Of a stretch of DNA of 64,000 bases, positions 24,501 through 34,020 are shown one piece after another. How positions within the stretch are numbered: the stretch's first letter is position 1; the number at the start of each line of letters is the position of its first letter. The stretch is from positions 5,686,556-5,750,555 of the forward strand of contig JAIUCV010000001.1 in NCBI GenBank assembly GCA_026724425.1, read 5' to 3'. Below the pieces are notes generated by a model, which was not told where the DNA came from, ran no database searches, and saw only the letters and a program-made list of their open reading frames with translations. The position numbers and the translations under genes were made by a program. The DNA is from Erythrophleum ivorense (Eukaryota > Streptophyta > Magnoliopsida > Fabales > Fabaceae).

Positions 24501-25651
24501 CTAAAATTGTGCAACCTGTCCATGTGCCAACTGAATGCATGCTCCTGATTGTAGGAGATCTAATGCTTCAGAATACCTCTGAGTAGATACATATCTGCAG
24601 TGAAGTAGGAATGCTTCATTAGTGTCCCCTTTTGATAAACGGAAAGTAATTTTATAAATTAAAAGATGAATTCATTTCATATAGTGTTCCCTTTAGATAA
24701 ACAGAAAGTAACTATGGCATAATGACTGATCATTTAAAATATCATTTCCCATTGAAGATCAAATTATCGATAGGTTGCAGGGGATGTACACCTCTCTAGA
24801 AAAATAAAGTACGTTAGTTTAATGAGGAGTAGCATAGAGAAGCTGCTTCAACCTGGCACTGACAGATTTGTACATTTGTTGAGCTCCATAATAATTGCCC
24901 TCGCTTACAACTTTCTGCAACTTATCAATATTCTGCATTTTGCCAAATAACAATAATAATAATAATAATTGCATACCTATTTAATAGAAAATATTTCAAG
25001 AAATGTCAAACGATTATATGTGGCAGAGGCACCTCATCCTAAGTGCATATCAGAAAATTTGACATTATTAGAAATACAAGATCTCAGAAACAAATTACCT
25101 TCATTTTGATATTAAAACAGGTTTACAATCTCCTACATAGTAGAGAAATAACCATATACCCAATATATAAGAATAAGCAGAAAGTCTCCCCGGCCACGAC
25201 AATTACACACCATTTGCTTAACTCAAAGCAGACCTTTTTGACTAGATTCACCCTTCATATATTGAATAAAAACCAACGAAAGCATTGTGTCTATGATGGA
25301 CCATCGTCAGAGAAATTGAAAACAAGGTGTGAGACAACTATGTATAACAATCAAGCATACCCTTTTCAATGAAGCATGACATAATCTACAATGAGTCAGA
25401 CACATAAACCCATCATCCAGAACATTATATTTAAGGCTTTTGTTTTCAGATATGTAATTTCCACTGAGCTGAATCTAAAAATAGCATAAATTCTTTAAAT
25501 TTTATTTTAACTTCTCTTTGATTCCCCACGCAAAAATGGGAGGCCCATACTTTCCTGAGAAAAACAACAAGCTCCTGAGGAATCCCTCATTCATGGATCG
25601 TACCTCTTGGGCCGGAGGAAGTGCGGCTCTTTTGAGTCTTTCCCGCGACAT
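3584..25651 (-). CDS. GET4: GET4 homologue, tail-anchored protein targeting factor (11 exons, last small exon not found)
   Basis: Eleven exons join in frame: 25651-25604, 24932-24853, 24594-24516, 23118-23037, 22780-22630, 9310-9220, 7124-7041, 6749-6703, 4879-4751, 3933-3849 and 3661-3584, totalling 954 bp (318 codons). All introns are GT-AG. The product starts [16 protein letters not shown] and includes [40 protein letters not shown] and [18 protein letters not shown], in the order known for plant GET4. GET4 is a cytosolic alpha-solenoid protein that helps hand tail-anchored proteins to the GET3 ATPase for insertion into the ER membrane. Plant family members are a few residues longer, so a tiny last exon after GDIFK is missing; it may lie in the N gap. 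Intron 5 (9311-22629) is 13.3 kb and packed with retroelements. The start ATG at 25651 matches the family N terminus. Confidence 0.93.
4626..4727. repeat. 51-bp tandem duplication in GET4 intron 9
   Basis: Two adjacent units start AACATGCCTCTTC at 4626 and 4677. Each contains ATGTCTAAACT and GGAATACAA and differs by a few bases. It is a small local duplication inside the intron and has no coding content. Confidence 0.75.
5158..5840. mobile_element. Possible TIR element (hAT- or PIF-type) in GET4 intron 8
   Basis: The left end reads TTGAGATAGCCTGTTTGACA; the right end, on the opposite strand, reads TTGAGATTAAGGGCTCGTTT and continues GGGATTGCTG, comparable to ACATTGCTT on the left. These are imperfect terminal inverted repeats about 680 bp apart. 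The interior is AT-rich and non-coding. No clean target-site duplication is visible, so family and exact limits are unsure. Confidence 0.4.
6780..9632. repeat. Exact duplicate of 1-2853 (copy in the normal gene context)
   Basis: This copy contains GET4 exons 6 and 7, intron 6, and parts of introns 5 and 7. It is continuous with flanking GET4 sequence on both sides and keeps the exons in the correct order, so it is the original or correctly placed copy. The left edge is set only by the start of the window. The right edge is where the other copy meets the N run. Confidence 0.95.
8797..8999. mobile_element. PIF/Harbinger (Tourist-like) MITE in GET4 intron 6
   Basis: This is the same 203-bp element as at 2018-2220, flanked by TTA. 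It sits in intron 6, well away from the splice sites, and has no open frame of note. Confidence 0.6.
9679..9976 (+). repeat. 5' LTR of Copia-1
   Basis: This LTR starts TGTGGAATC and ends TTTCTTCA just before the primer site. It is 298 bp. Compared with the 3' LTR it has an extra segment of about 25 bp near its start and a duplicated TTTCTTCA-type end of about 21 bp. A promoter-like TATATATATG lies near 9880. Confidence 0.88.
10090..10950 (+). pseudogene. Copia-1 gag remnant with zinc knuckle
   Basis: The frame starts at ATG 10090 ([10 protein letters not shown]) and shows the copia gag pattern: LNGKNYLQ near residue 40, then a helical region to about 10870 containing [15 protein letters not shown], then a CCHC zinc knuckle beginning [12 protein letters not shown] at 10872. 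The frame is broken by stops at 10216-10218, 10869-10871, 10912-10914 and 10939-10941, each at a position where this family has tryptophan, and by shifts near 10415 and just after the zinc knuckle. In an intact element gag would package the RNA. Here it is non-functional. Confidence 0.85.
11100..14374 (+). pseudogene. Copia-1 pol remnant: protease, integrase, RT and RNase H
   Basis: Domains in order are: a protease-like segment near 11125-11340, whose active-site D-S-G triplet reads GAC TGA GGC, followed by a frameshift; the integrase zinc region around WHKHLGHL near 11520; an integrase core with HSGIWG near 11700, where an aspartate normally stands in place of that Gly; the conserved [11 protein letters not shown] at about 11970; reverse transcriptase from about 12860, with QLDVKNAFL, and YVDD intact at 13417-13428; and RNase H at about 14045-14374, ending just upstream of the polypurine tract. 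Many stops and frameshifts split the frame into at least eight pieces, so no functional polyprotein can be made. Confidence 0.88.
14381..14646 (+). repeat. 3' LTR of Copia-1
   Basis: This LTR starts TGTGGAATC and ends TTTCTTCA, followed by the AAACT target duplication. It is 266 bp and clearly homologous to 9679-9976, with indels between the two. Confidence 0.88.
15338..15824. repeat. 376-bp tandem duplication in GET4 intron 5, second unit split by Copia-2
   Basis: The segment beginning TTAGCAGGAG at 15345 recurs as TTAGCGGGAG at 15721, an offset of 376 bp. Unit 2 runs to 15824, is interrupted by Copia-2, and resumes at 21306 (GAAGCACTAG) to about 21508. Unit 1 keeps the uninterrupted target GAAGCACTAG at 15444, so it acts as an internal empty site. 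The duplication therefore predates the Copia-2 insertion. No coding content is visible. Confidence 0.85.
15825..16045 (-). repeat. 3' LTR of Copia-2
   Basis: On the minus strand it starts TGTTGAAATGCAAATATT. A purine-rich tract (CTTGAGGCGGAT, minus strand, 16057-16046) precedes it, as expected for second-strand priming. It is 221 bp and homologous to 21076-21305. Confidence 0.85.
16046..19720 (-). pseudogene. Copia-2 pol remnant: protease, integrase, RT and RNase H
   Basis: Reading the minus strand from about 19720, a protease-like site reads DFGASNH where D-S/T-G is usual. A pre-integrase region with [11 protein letters not shown] follows near 19230. The integrase core contains [11 protein letters not shown] near 18850-18810. 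An RT segment from about 18000 has LDIKNAFF, and the catalytic motif reads YVDN instead of YVDD near 17530. RNase H is split by a MITE at 16178-16699, and the tail reads [10 protein letters not shown] before the stop at about 16053. Numerous stops occur in the RT part. It cannot be functional. Confidence 0.85.
16178..16699. mobile_element. PIF/Harbinger-type MITE inserted in Copia-2 RNase H
   Basis: This 522-bp insertion is flanked by TAA (16175-16177 and 16700-16702). The left end reads GGGTCTGTTTGGTT; the right end on the other strand reads CATAGTGTTTGGTT, sharing TGTTTGGTT. Subterminal regions are rich in GGGGAGGGGAGGG on one side and CCCCTCCCCTCCC on the other, so the ends can fold into a long hairpin. 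The interior is AT-rich. Removing the element plus one TAA leaves the flanking RNase H codons in the same frame, which supports the exact limits. It is later than Copia-2. Confidence 0.82.
19721..20661 (-). pseudogene. Copia-2 gag remnant with altered zinc knuckle
   Basis: It starts at ATG 20661 (MFDVVLAF); the part with [19 protein letters not shown] is the copia gag N terminus. A UBN2-like region lies at 20367-20044, with [15 protein letters not shown]. The zinc knuckle near 19930-19890 reads [13 protein letters not shown], with tyrosine where the CCHC histidine normally is. Frame changes separate the three pieces. About 400 bp of leader lies between this start and the 5' LTR. Confidence 0.82.
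21076..21305 (-). repeat. 5' LTR of Copia-2
   Basis: On the minus strand it starts TGATGGGATATAAATATTC and ends CTCTTTATA next to the primer site. It is 230 bp. It matches 15825-16045 through most of its length, for example the shared TTAATTACAAAATTATAACC on the plus strand. Confidence 0.85.
21748..22161 (+). mobile_element. TRIM (miniature LTR retrotransposon) in GET4 intron 5
   Basis: Two direct repeats, 21748-21892 and 22022-22161, both start TGATGAA, contain TGCCAAA, CACATCAAGTA and CACCTTG, and end TGCCCAT plus two bases. They enclose only about 129 bp. A primer-site-like TAGTATCAGAGC (21895-21906) lies just after the first repeat, close to the initiator tRNA-Met complement. The 5-bp target duplication CAAGC occurs at 21743-21747 and 22162-22166. 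Size, lack of coding capacity and structure match terminal-repeat retrotransposons in miniature, which need proteins from other elements. Confidence 0.85.
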
Positions 25652-27461
25652 ATGGATTTTGGGGGTTTGAGTCAGCCTCTTCTGCAATGGCAGCGATCTC
25701 GTTCGCTCTCGAGCGATAGCACACCAAAGCCGAAGGTGAAGGGAGAAATGTGCTGCCTCCCATAAAATGAAAATGATCAAAAATCAAAATAAATATAATG
25801 AATAAAAAAGTACCATCAATTAATATTTTGGCATTTCAGATCAATATATATATATATATATATATAATATGTGAATTATATTGTTAGTGGTAGAATTACA
25901 ATCTAGGAAAAAAAACAAAAATTAGCTATAGTTTTTATATTTTTGTTATTAATTATCTAATAAAAATATAATAAATATGTTATTATATTTTATTAAAAAT
26001 TTAAGAGTAAAATATAAAAATTATACATAGTATAAATTTTAGCAAAATAGTCTTCTTTGAATTTTTCTTTAACTATGCAATCTTCTTTTTACTTTTAAAA
26101 TATTTAATTTTAAGTTTTTCTTTTTACTAAAATCATCTAAAAAAATATAAAATGGTATTTTAGTTAAAAAATATGTATCTAAGTTATTAGAAGATATTTT
26201 GATAAAAATTAAATTAAATTATAGCATAATTTTTATTTTTTAAAAAAATATATTTTTTAAAAATATAAGAAAAATATATTTGATTTTGATAAAACTTAAT
26301 AAAAATCTGTATAATTTGCTCTATAAATTCTGTTGTCAAAATTGGTTAGTTTCTTAACAATTCACAACTTTTAATGGAACCCAAACACATAAAATTCCAC
26401 TTAGACCAAATACATGTGTTTAGACATTACAACTTACATTTTTATACATCACTATAATATTTTGTCGATGAAATATAATTATATAATATTTACACTATCA
26501 TAAGTTTGGGGCCTTTCATATTTTGACAATGTTTTTAAAATTGAACTAGTAAAAATATGGGTTCATAGTTTAATGATCTTATCATAATTGAATTACCATT
26601 AAACTAAAGATAATTAAATATTTTTAAAAAAAAATTTATATATTAAAATTATTAATATAACAAATAAATAATAATAAATTTTAAATATTTAATTACTAAT
26701 TTTATATTTCTTAAGATATTTGAATATTCATTTTTTAATAAAAATAAAAATTACTAATGATTAAATTTTAAAAACATTTAATTTTGAGCTTTTAATATTC
26801 TCAAATTATATTAAGATTCCACTTATCACTAAAAAATAAAAAAGCAAAGAATATAAAAATTATAAATTAGAAAAAAAATAATTTTTCAAATGAAACAAAA
26901 ATTAACCAAACTAATAATTAGTTATAAAAAGTATAGATATTAGTTTAGATATTTTTATATATTATATATATGAAATATATATATAATTATTTATTATATT
27001 ATTTCATTAAGATATTTATATATATCAAACAATATGTAATATTATTAACAGAGACTTGTGGTTTAGATTACAAAAAGACTTAACATTTAGTGGAAAGTTA
27101 CATATTTACGTGTTTACATTTTCTTAATCGATTTTAAGCCTTTCCAATTTTGTGGCTTGATCGAATTGGATTAAGGACTGATTTTTGGTCAAACCAACCA
27201 ATTTGATCCACTTTTACTATCATTGGATTTTGGTGTTTTGGTTTGAAATTACATATATAATTACATAATAAAAAATAAAATTAATATTAAAAGTTAAAAT
27301 ATGAAGAAAAGTTATTGAGAATATGAAAATAGAAAGTTAGTAACTTAAATCACTTTCAATTTGTTGTCTGTATAAAAATATGGATGTGAAAGTTACATAA
27401 ATTCTAAAATCAAAATAAAGAAGAAAAGAAAATTTATATTTCTTTTAAAGCATGTCAAGCC
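25652..27461. other. GET4 upstream region, AT-rich, no gene seen
   Basis: The first 130 bp or so upstream of the GET4 start are richer in G and C (CTCGTTCGCTCTCGAGCG on the plus strand) and should hold the 5' UTR and promoter. Beyond about 25800 the DNA is extremely AT-rich, with a TA microsatellite near 25846-25866 and long A/T runs. No coding frame or element edge is visible here. Confidence 0.6.
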
Positions 27462-28590
27462 TTTTTTTTTTTTTTTTGTGCAATGGATATGTCATTAAAA
27501 TATAAGAAAAACAAATACAACCAAGTATAAAGAGGCTAGTTACAACAAATCAATCTTGCTAATCCCTTGTCTACAACCTTCTAAATCCCTAAAAATAACT
27601 TATAAAAAAGGATATGAGAAAATGATTCCCATCCTGACAATCATATCCTCTATTAGATTGCTTAACAAGCTAATTAGCATCTTGATTCACATATTGAGGA
27701 ACCCAAGAGAAAGAACAAAAAAAAAGTTGCTATAATGGGAAATATCCACCACAATGTGCAAGCTTCTCCAATCTAGACAAAAAGAAGATAATTTAACAAC
27801 ATTAACTAACTCTTTACGGTACAATTCTATTTCTACCTTAAACCATGCCAAATCGTATGCCACTTGTATCCCTTTAAGAAGAGCAAACACTTCAGCCATA
27901 AAAAGAAGAGCTAGCAACATAAGGAGTATATAACCATTCAACAAGAATACCATTAACAATCTTGAATGATAACACAAATTCTAGCTCATCTAAGAATCAC
28001 TTTAAAGTTACCATTAACATTGATTTTAAAATCACCCTTTCCAAAGGGTTTCTATAGTATAGAACCAGTAGTAATGAAAAAAGTAAAAGGAGTATCAACA
28101 GGCAACATCCATTTATTTACTAATTAGTACTCCTAAAGGGCCATAAGAGCATATTACATAGTAGAAATTGTGTTAAATAGGATATTGTCAAAAACCCATA
28201 CACATCTAGCCTTTTAAACATATCAATAAATCGTGGCAATCATAGCTTTTTCAAAATTTCCAAAATCCCCATTCACAAATATATCAAACAACCATAGTTT
28301 AATTGTACAAATATTGGTATAATCTAATTAAAAAGAGAAGTGTGAAGAAAACCAATTTTTATTGGCCCAAACACACTCTAAAAAGATATGCTTCAAGGAT
28401 TTTCCTTAGTAATATAGCAAGGACAAATAAGGGAGGCAAAGTAACGTCTTTTCCATATGTTAACCTTTAAAGGCATTGAACCAATACAAACCTTCCATAA
28501 AAAGGATGAGCTTGGCTAGTAGTGATCTAATTTGTCATACATATCCAATGCAGACTAATTACCTTTTTTCATAGTATAACATCCATCTCT
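27462..28590 (-). mobile_element. LINE 3' end (decayed) with poly(A) tail
   Basis: On the minus strand, from about 28500, a zinc-finger-type RT C-terminal region can be read (LCIGSMPLKVNIWKRR, later HIFLECVW). An RNase H-like region follows at about 28060-27690, including AEVFALLKGIQVAYDLAW and IELYRKELVNVVKL. The element ends with a poly(A) tract, seen as about 17 T on the plus strand near 27462-27478. That architecture is usual for plant L1-type LINE ORF2 C termini. Many stops are present. The 5' side is truncated and abuts a gypsy fragment near 28590. No target duplication was found. Confidence 0.7.
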
Positions 28591-30584
28591 AGACCTAGTC
28601 CTTTTATTTGGACCATTGAGTGTGAACAAAGTTTTCAAACTTTGAAAAAGAAGTTAAGCACTACTCCAATATTAACCATACTTAATTTTTTAGGAACCTT
28701 TGAAGTGTACAGTGATATATCAAAGAAAATGTTAGAATATGTGGTAACGCAAGATAAGAGAGTAGTGGTCTATGCTTCTAGGCAATTGAGATCTTATGAA
28801 AAAATTATCCTACCCATGATCTAGAATTAGCAATCGTAGTATTTGCCTTAAAAATTTGGAGACATTACCTATACGAGGCAACTTTTTAGATTTCCAGTGA
28901 CCATAAAAGCCTCAAGTACTTATTTGAATATAAAAAACTCGATATGAGGTAGAGAAGGTGAATAGAATTGTTGAAAAACTATGACTTTGAGTTGAAATAT
29001 CATCCAAAAAAAGCCAACATAGTGGTGAATGCTCTAAGTAGAAAGTCTTTACATATATCATCCTTAATGGTAGGAAAGATGAATTTGATAGAGCAAATTA
29101 AAAATTTACTTACTTTTCTCACCAAGTCACCCAAGGGTTATAGGTTGAATAGACTTGAAATCTCGTGATTTGAAGAATCATATTAGATAAGTCTAAGAAT
29201 GACATAACCTTACAAGCTCAAAGTAGACAACTTGAATTCACCAAAACTAAGGATGGAACCATAATGTTCCAAGGTAGATTGTGTATGCCTAATGGAGAAT
29301 TAAGGAAATTAATTCTAGAAAAAGCTCATGAAAGCAAATATACCATTCATCTTGGATCCACAAAGATGTACCATGATCTTAAGAAATTGCATTGGTGGTC
29401 AAGAATGAAGAAAGACATAGTTGAATTTGTGTCTAGATGTTTAATGTGTCATAAAGTGAAAATAAAACATTAGATGCCTTTAGGATTGTTGCAACCTCTA
29501 GAAATCCCTAAATGGAAAAGGGATAGTATATCCATAGATTTTGTGACGGGATTACCTAAAACCCAGACAGAACATGGTGCCATTTGGATCATTATAGATA
29601 GGTTGACCAAATCTGCTCACTTCTTACCCATAAAGATTCCACCTATTCTTTAGATAGATTATATAGGAGATTGTGAGATTACATGGAGTGCCTTCTAGCA
29701 TTATTTCTAATAGGGACCCTAAATTCACTTCTCAATTTTAGAAATATTTTCAAACTACTTTTGGGACTAAGTTACGCCTTAGAACCGCTTATCACTCTCA
29801 AACCGATGGACAAATTGAGAGAACCATTTAAACCTTAGAGGACATGCTTAAAGCCTGTGTAATAGGACAAAAGAAAAATTGAGATAGGTACTTACCATTA
29901 GTAGAGTTTGCTTATAACAACAGTTACCATTCCAATTAAAGAATAGTATAGATCCCTTTTGTATTGGTATGAAATTGGAGAAAAGTCTTTGTTAAAACCT
30001 AAGTTAGTTTAACAAATCACAAATCAAGTTAAGAAAATCAAAGAAAAGTTACTCACAATCCAAAATAGACAAAAGAGTTACTCTGATAAAAAAAGAAGAC
30101 CTTTGGAATTTAATAAAAGAGACCGTGTTTTTCTTAAAGTTACTCTTACCCCTGGCATAGGCAGAGTTATCCAAACCAAAAAGTTAAATCCTTGATATAT
30201 TGGTCCTTACCAAATTTTCAAAAGAATTGGTTTAGTAGCTTATCAATTAGCCTCACCACCTCACTTGTCTAATCTTTATAATGTTTTTCATGTATTCCAA
30301 CTAAAGAAATATATTCCTGATCCTTCACATGTCTTAGATAATGAATCAATATAGTTTTAGGAGAGTTTAACATACACAATAAGACCAATATCAAATTTGG
30401 ACACTGACCAAAAATAGTTAATGAATAAGATAATTCTTCTGATGAAAGTGGCATGAGAAGGAATGACATCTAAAGAAGTCACATGGGAAATGGAAGAAAA
30501 GATGTGACAAAAGTACCCAAAATTATTTAATTAAGGTACATATTTCAAATTTTTAGGACATTTTTTTTAAAAGGGAGGGAGAAA
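28591..30584 (+). pseudogene. Ty3/gypsy pol remnant: RNase H, integrase and chromodomain-like end
   Basis: From FIWTIECEQSFQTLKKKL near 28600 the frame shows gypsy RNase H (FEVYSDISKKM, VVVYASRQLRSYEK), then YDFELKYHPKKANIVVNALS. The integrase zinc region has HLGSTKMYHDL and CLMCHKV near 29350-29455. Core residues are SIDFVTGLPKT near 29530, NRDPKFTSQF near 29710 and YHSQTDGQIERT near 29790. A C-terminal EVTWEMEE with YPKLF near 30480-30530 resembles the end of chromovirus chromodomains. RT, protease and gag are missing; the 5' side is cut off at the LINE. Stops and frameshifts make it non-functional. Confidence 0.82.
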
Positions 30585-32856
30585 TGTAATATCCATAAAA
30601 ATTAAGATTTTTAATTATTTAATATTTTATAAAATGAATTGATTAAACTTTAATAAGATGAATTTGAATGAAATAACTTTTGTATATGAAAAATATAAGA
30701 TGAATAAGACTTATTGAAATTTTTGAGATTTTAGGGGGTCAAAGACCTAGGGTTAAAATCATCATTTGTCACTTGGACAAACTTTAATAATATATATATA
30801 TATATATATATCAATAGTTAGGAAATAATGCGTGAAAAATTATAAAATTCATTCTATAAAATTCTGAAACCATTAAGACCAAGAAATGACCCTAAACGAT
30901 TAAGAGTTTATATGAAAACAAACTAAACCCCTAAACTCAAGTTAACTGACTTAGGAGATTTTGTGCAGAAAGATCTACTAGATAATGGTAACAGAATCCA
31001 GAGATATGGAGTTAAGATAGAGATATAAGCAAAAAAACAAGTAGAAGTGCTTGTTTATTACATTACTACCGGAAGCAAAATAGTCATTTGAACCCTAAAA
31101 TAATAAAATATTATAAAAATAAATAATAATAAAATATATAGTTGGAGACATTAAATAATACTCACATAGACCTAAATAATGTTAAAATATAGAAGAAAAC
31201 TCAAAGAATACAGGCTAAATAAAATATTATGAAGAACTTACGATATGAGATATTGGTGAAATAGTAGCATTTTTTGTAAATCCGAGCTGAAGGAGGGCTG
31301 ATGTGGCGCTATGGGCAAAGAGCAGGACATGGGGCACCATATGTGTGAAGAAGATTCTGGAGACTACACAAATTACAAAGTGATGACACAGACTTACGTC
31401 AACAAATCTTAGTCAATATCACATTTTACGAAAAAGTTATTGCTGATGCCACTACTAACATAGGATGACACAGTTGCTAACTCAAGCAATAATAGATACA
31501 ACTTTATCTTCACAAATTACGAGAAAGTAACCATAGTCAAAATTTAATTGTAGTTAAAATCCAACGGTTAATATTTATCTGTAAAACGTGATGCAATCTT
31601 AAAACATTGATGCAATCCAATGGCTTATGTTTCTTTATTTTTTAAGATCAAATCACAACCCTTAATATAATTCAAAGACCCATATTAAATATCTAAAATT
31701 AAGATTAAATCATAACCATCCAATGAATCTAAAGGCATAAATTTAACATCATATAAACATAACAAATCTTAACCATCCATTTAGAAATAAAATATGCATG
31801 AAACACACACACACACATTCATGCCATACACAAACACAAAACACATACACCCCATTCAACCATAGCAAGAAGGAAAGGAAGAAGAAGACACATGACTAAG
31901 GGGAAAGAAGAAGAAAGGGGAAAAGATAAAAAGAAAGCCACCGGCGGAAAGTGAACACTGCGGAATCAAGGTAACATAGATAAACTCTCTTCTTCTTAGT
32001 TTTTCTTTTATTTTCTTCCATGAATATTCTCTTCTCTTCTTCTTCATGTTTCGGCCATGACAAGAACAAATGCGAAATTTTGTTGTTTTCATGAATCCAA
32101 GCTAAAAAAAAGATGAAAAAAATCATATATAAGGCTTATGAATTCATGTAATTCAAGAAAATTTTTATTCTTGGTAATTTTTCTACAAACCATTGAACTT
32201 TTGTATTTTAAAGAGCCATAAAGAGAAAGTCCAAAGAAGAGATAAATTAATATAACTTTGATTTTTATGAAGAATTAGGTAAGAAACCCTTGAATTTCAT
32301 TTTAATAGAAGTATAGAAAACACATGGAATTTCTAAAAATTGATTGAGGGCTTTTGTTCATCTCCCTTGAATATGTATGTAAAACTATTTGGTGACATGA
32401 AAATGAAGCAAAATTATATAATCTCCTTGGTGTATAGTTTTAGCCAAGACCACTAAAGATATCTAGGGAAGAGTTTTTCAAAATCCAATTAAATCAAGTT
32501 AATCTATACTAAAAATAAGAATTATGGTGAAATTTTGGTGAATTATGGATCACTATATAAAAATTCAATTTTTTTAGAAAAAAGTGTTGGCTAAGAACAT
32601 TTTGAACTTTTACTTATGTTATTTGATATGTTTTGGATGATTTATGTGGTCTAATATGTTATATATGTTGTCTGAATTATGCTGATATTTATTTTGTAAT
32701 TTTTGGAGTCCATTTGTGATAGTTGTAAATTTATGAAACATTATATCAATAATGGAATATATAATAAATATATGTTTTAAATTATACTGCTTGCTATATT
32801 GATATATTGATTACTGTCTGATTTTATGAGTATGAATTGTTTGGTAAAGAACTGGC

Positions 32857-32888
<32 letters not shown>

Positions 32889-34020
32889 TATGGCGAAGTA
32901 GCCTTATGTAGGGATGAGTCTTGTATATGCCAAAGTTGGCTACTGGATAACTGCCGTTGTGCTAAATATCTAATTTTATTAAGAAAAGTATTGAAAAATA
33001 CTTAAAATACTAATTAGGACCGGTAAGGGTCATTTGAATATTTTAAATATATTTTGGACTTATTGGGCTTTATTAAGCCTTCTATATTCCTGAACAAGTT
33101 TTTTCTTATGGTTATACTGGGCTTTATTTTGTACCTTGACAATTGAACCTTAATTTATGAACTATTTTGGACATTGAATGGAACCCGAGACAAATATAAA
33201 CTTAGAAAAGTAAAAATATAATTTTAAGCATTTAAATATAATTTTTTCGGACTCCAATACGCTGTTTTGTTATTAGGATTATTTATGCACTGAGTTGTGT
33301 AAAACAATTCTTTCTCAAATATACCTATTATGTCTTGATCAAATGATAACTTGGATGACATATTATTGTGATATTTTTATATGAATTTCCTTGAATGCCC
33401 ACTGATGGATGACTCAGTAAAAAAAGCAAGGGTAAGCCTGCTAAGTCATGGGAGTGCAACATGATTTAAGTATTGAGCCTCCCTGGTGCAACATGATCTA
33501 GGTATTAAACCTAACAGTTTCCAAGGCATAATGGTCAAGCTGAATAATTCTTGTTTGTTATATTTTATACTTTCTATGCATATTGATATCTTGCAAATAA
33601 TGAACTCTGAATTTATGGATATCTTATTGTGTTTAAATCATGTTCCGTTTACATGTATAAAACTTTGAAATTCACATGATATACTATATTACATGTTCGT
33701 ATAATACCCTCTGTTACTATTTATTTTTGTTATCTTGTATTCTTGTTAAATATTATAGAATTAGTATATTTCTCTATTTATATTATTCTGTAAATTAATT
33801 ATTTACCACAAAGTTTTTTATTTATATTATTCGTTGTTTGTTAAATTTATACTTGATGTTTTTTCATAAATATTATATTATATTATATTAATTATATCTA
33901 TGTTATTGAGAAAAATATTTCTTTCTTTATTATGATTTATATTTTTCTTATATGTCTATTTATAAAGTAACCTTAGAACTCCAAACAGAATGAATCTAAT
34001 TCTCAGTACGGGGGTAAACA
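30585..34020 (+). repeat. Probable 3' LTR of the Ty3/gypsy element
   Basis: A purine tract (AAAAGGGAGGGAGAA) ends just before TGTAATATCC at 30585, the expected start of a gypsy LTR. The right limit is set tentatively at CAGTACGGGGGTAAACA, ending at 34020. Inside are stretches like those of chromovirus LTRs, such as the segment around TATGGCGAAGTAGCC at 32890 and GTGCAACATGAT repeated near 33456 and 33487. No 5' LTR or target duplication is available to confirm the length of about 3.4 kb. Simple repeats (TA, CA, TG) occur near 30788, 31804 and 32865. Confidence 0.45.

Noticed and set aside
25043..25372. A 109-residue plus-strand frame in GET4 intron 1
   Set aside because: It is antisense within an intron, low complexity, and shows no domain.
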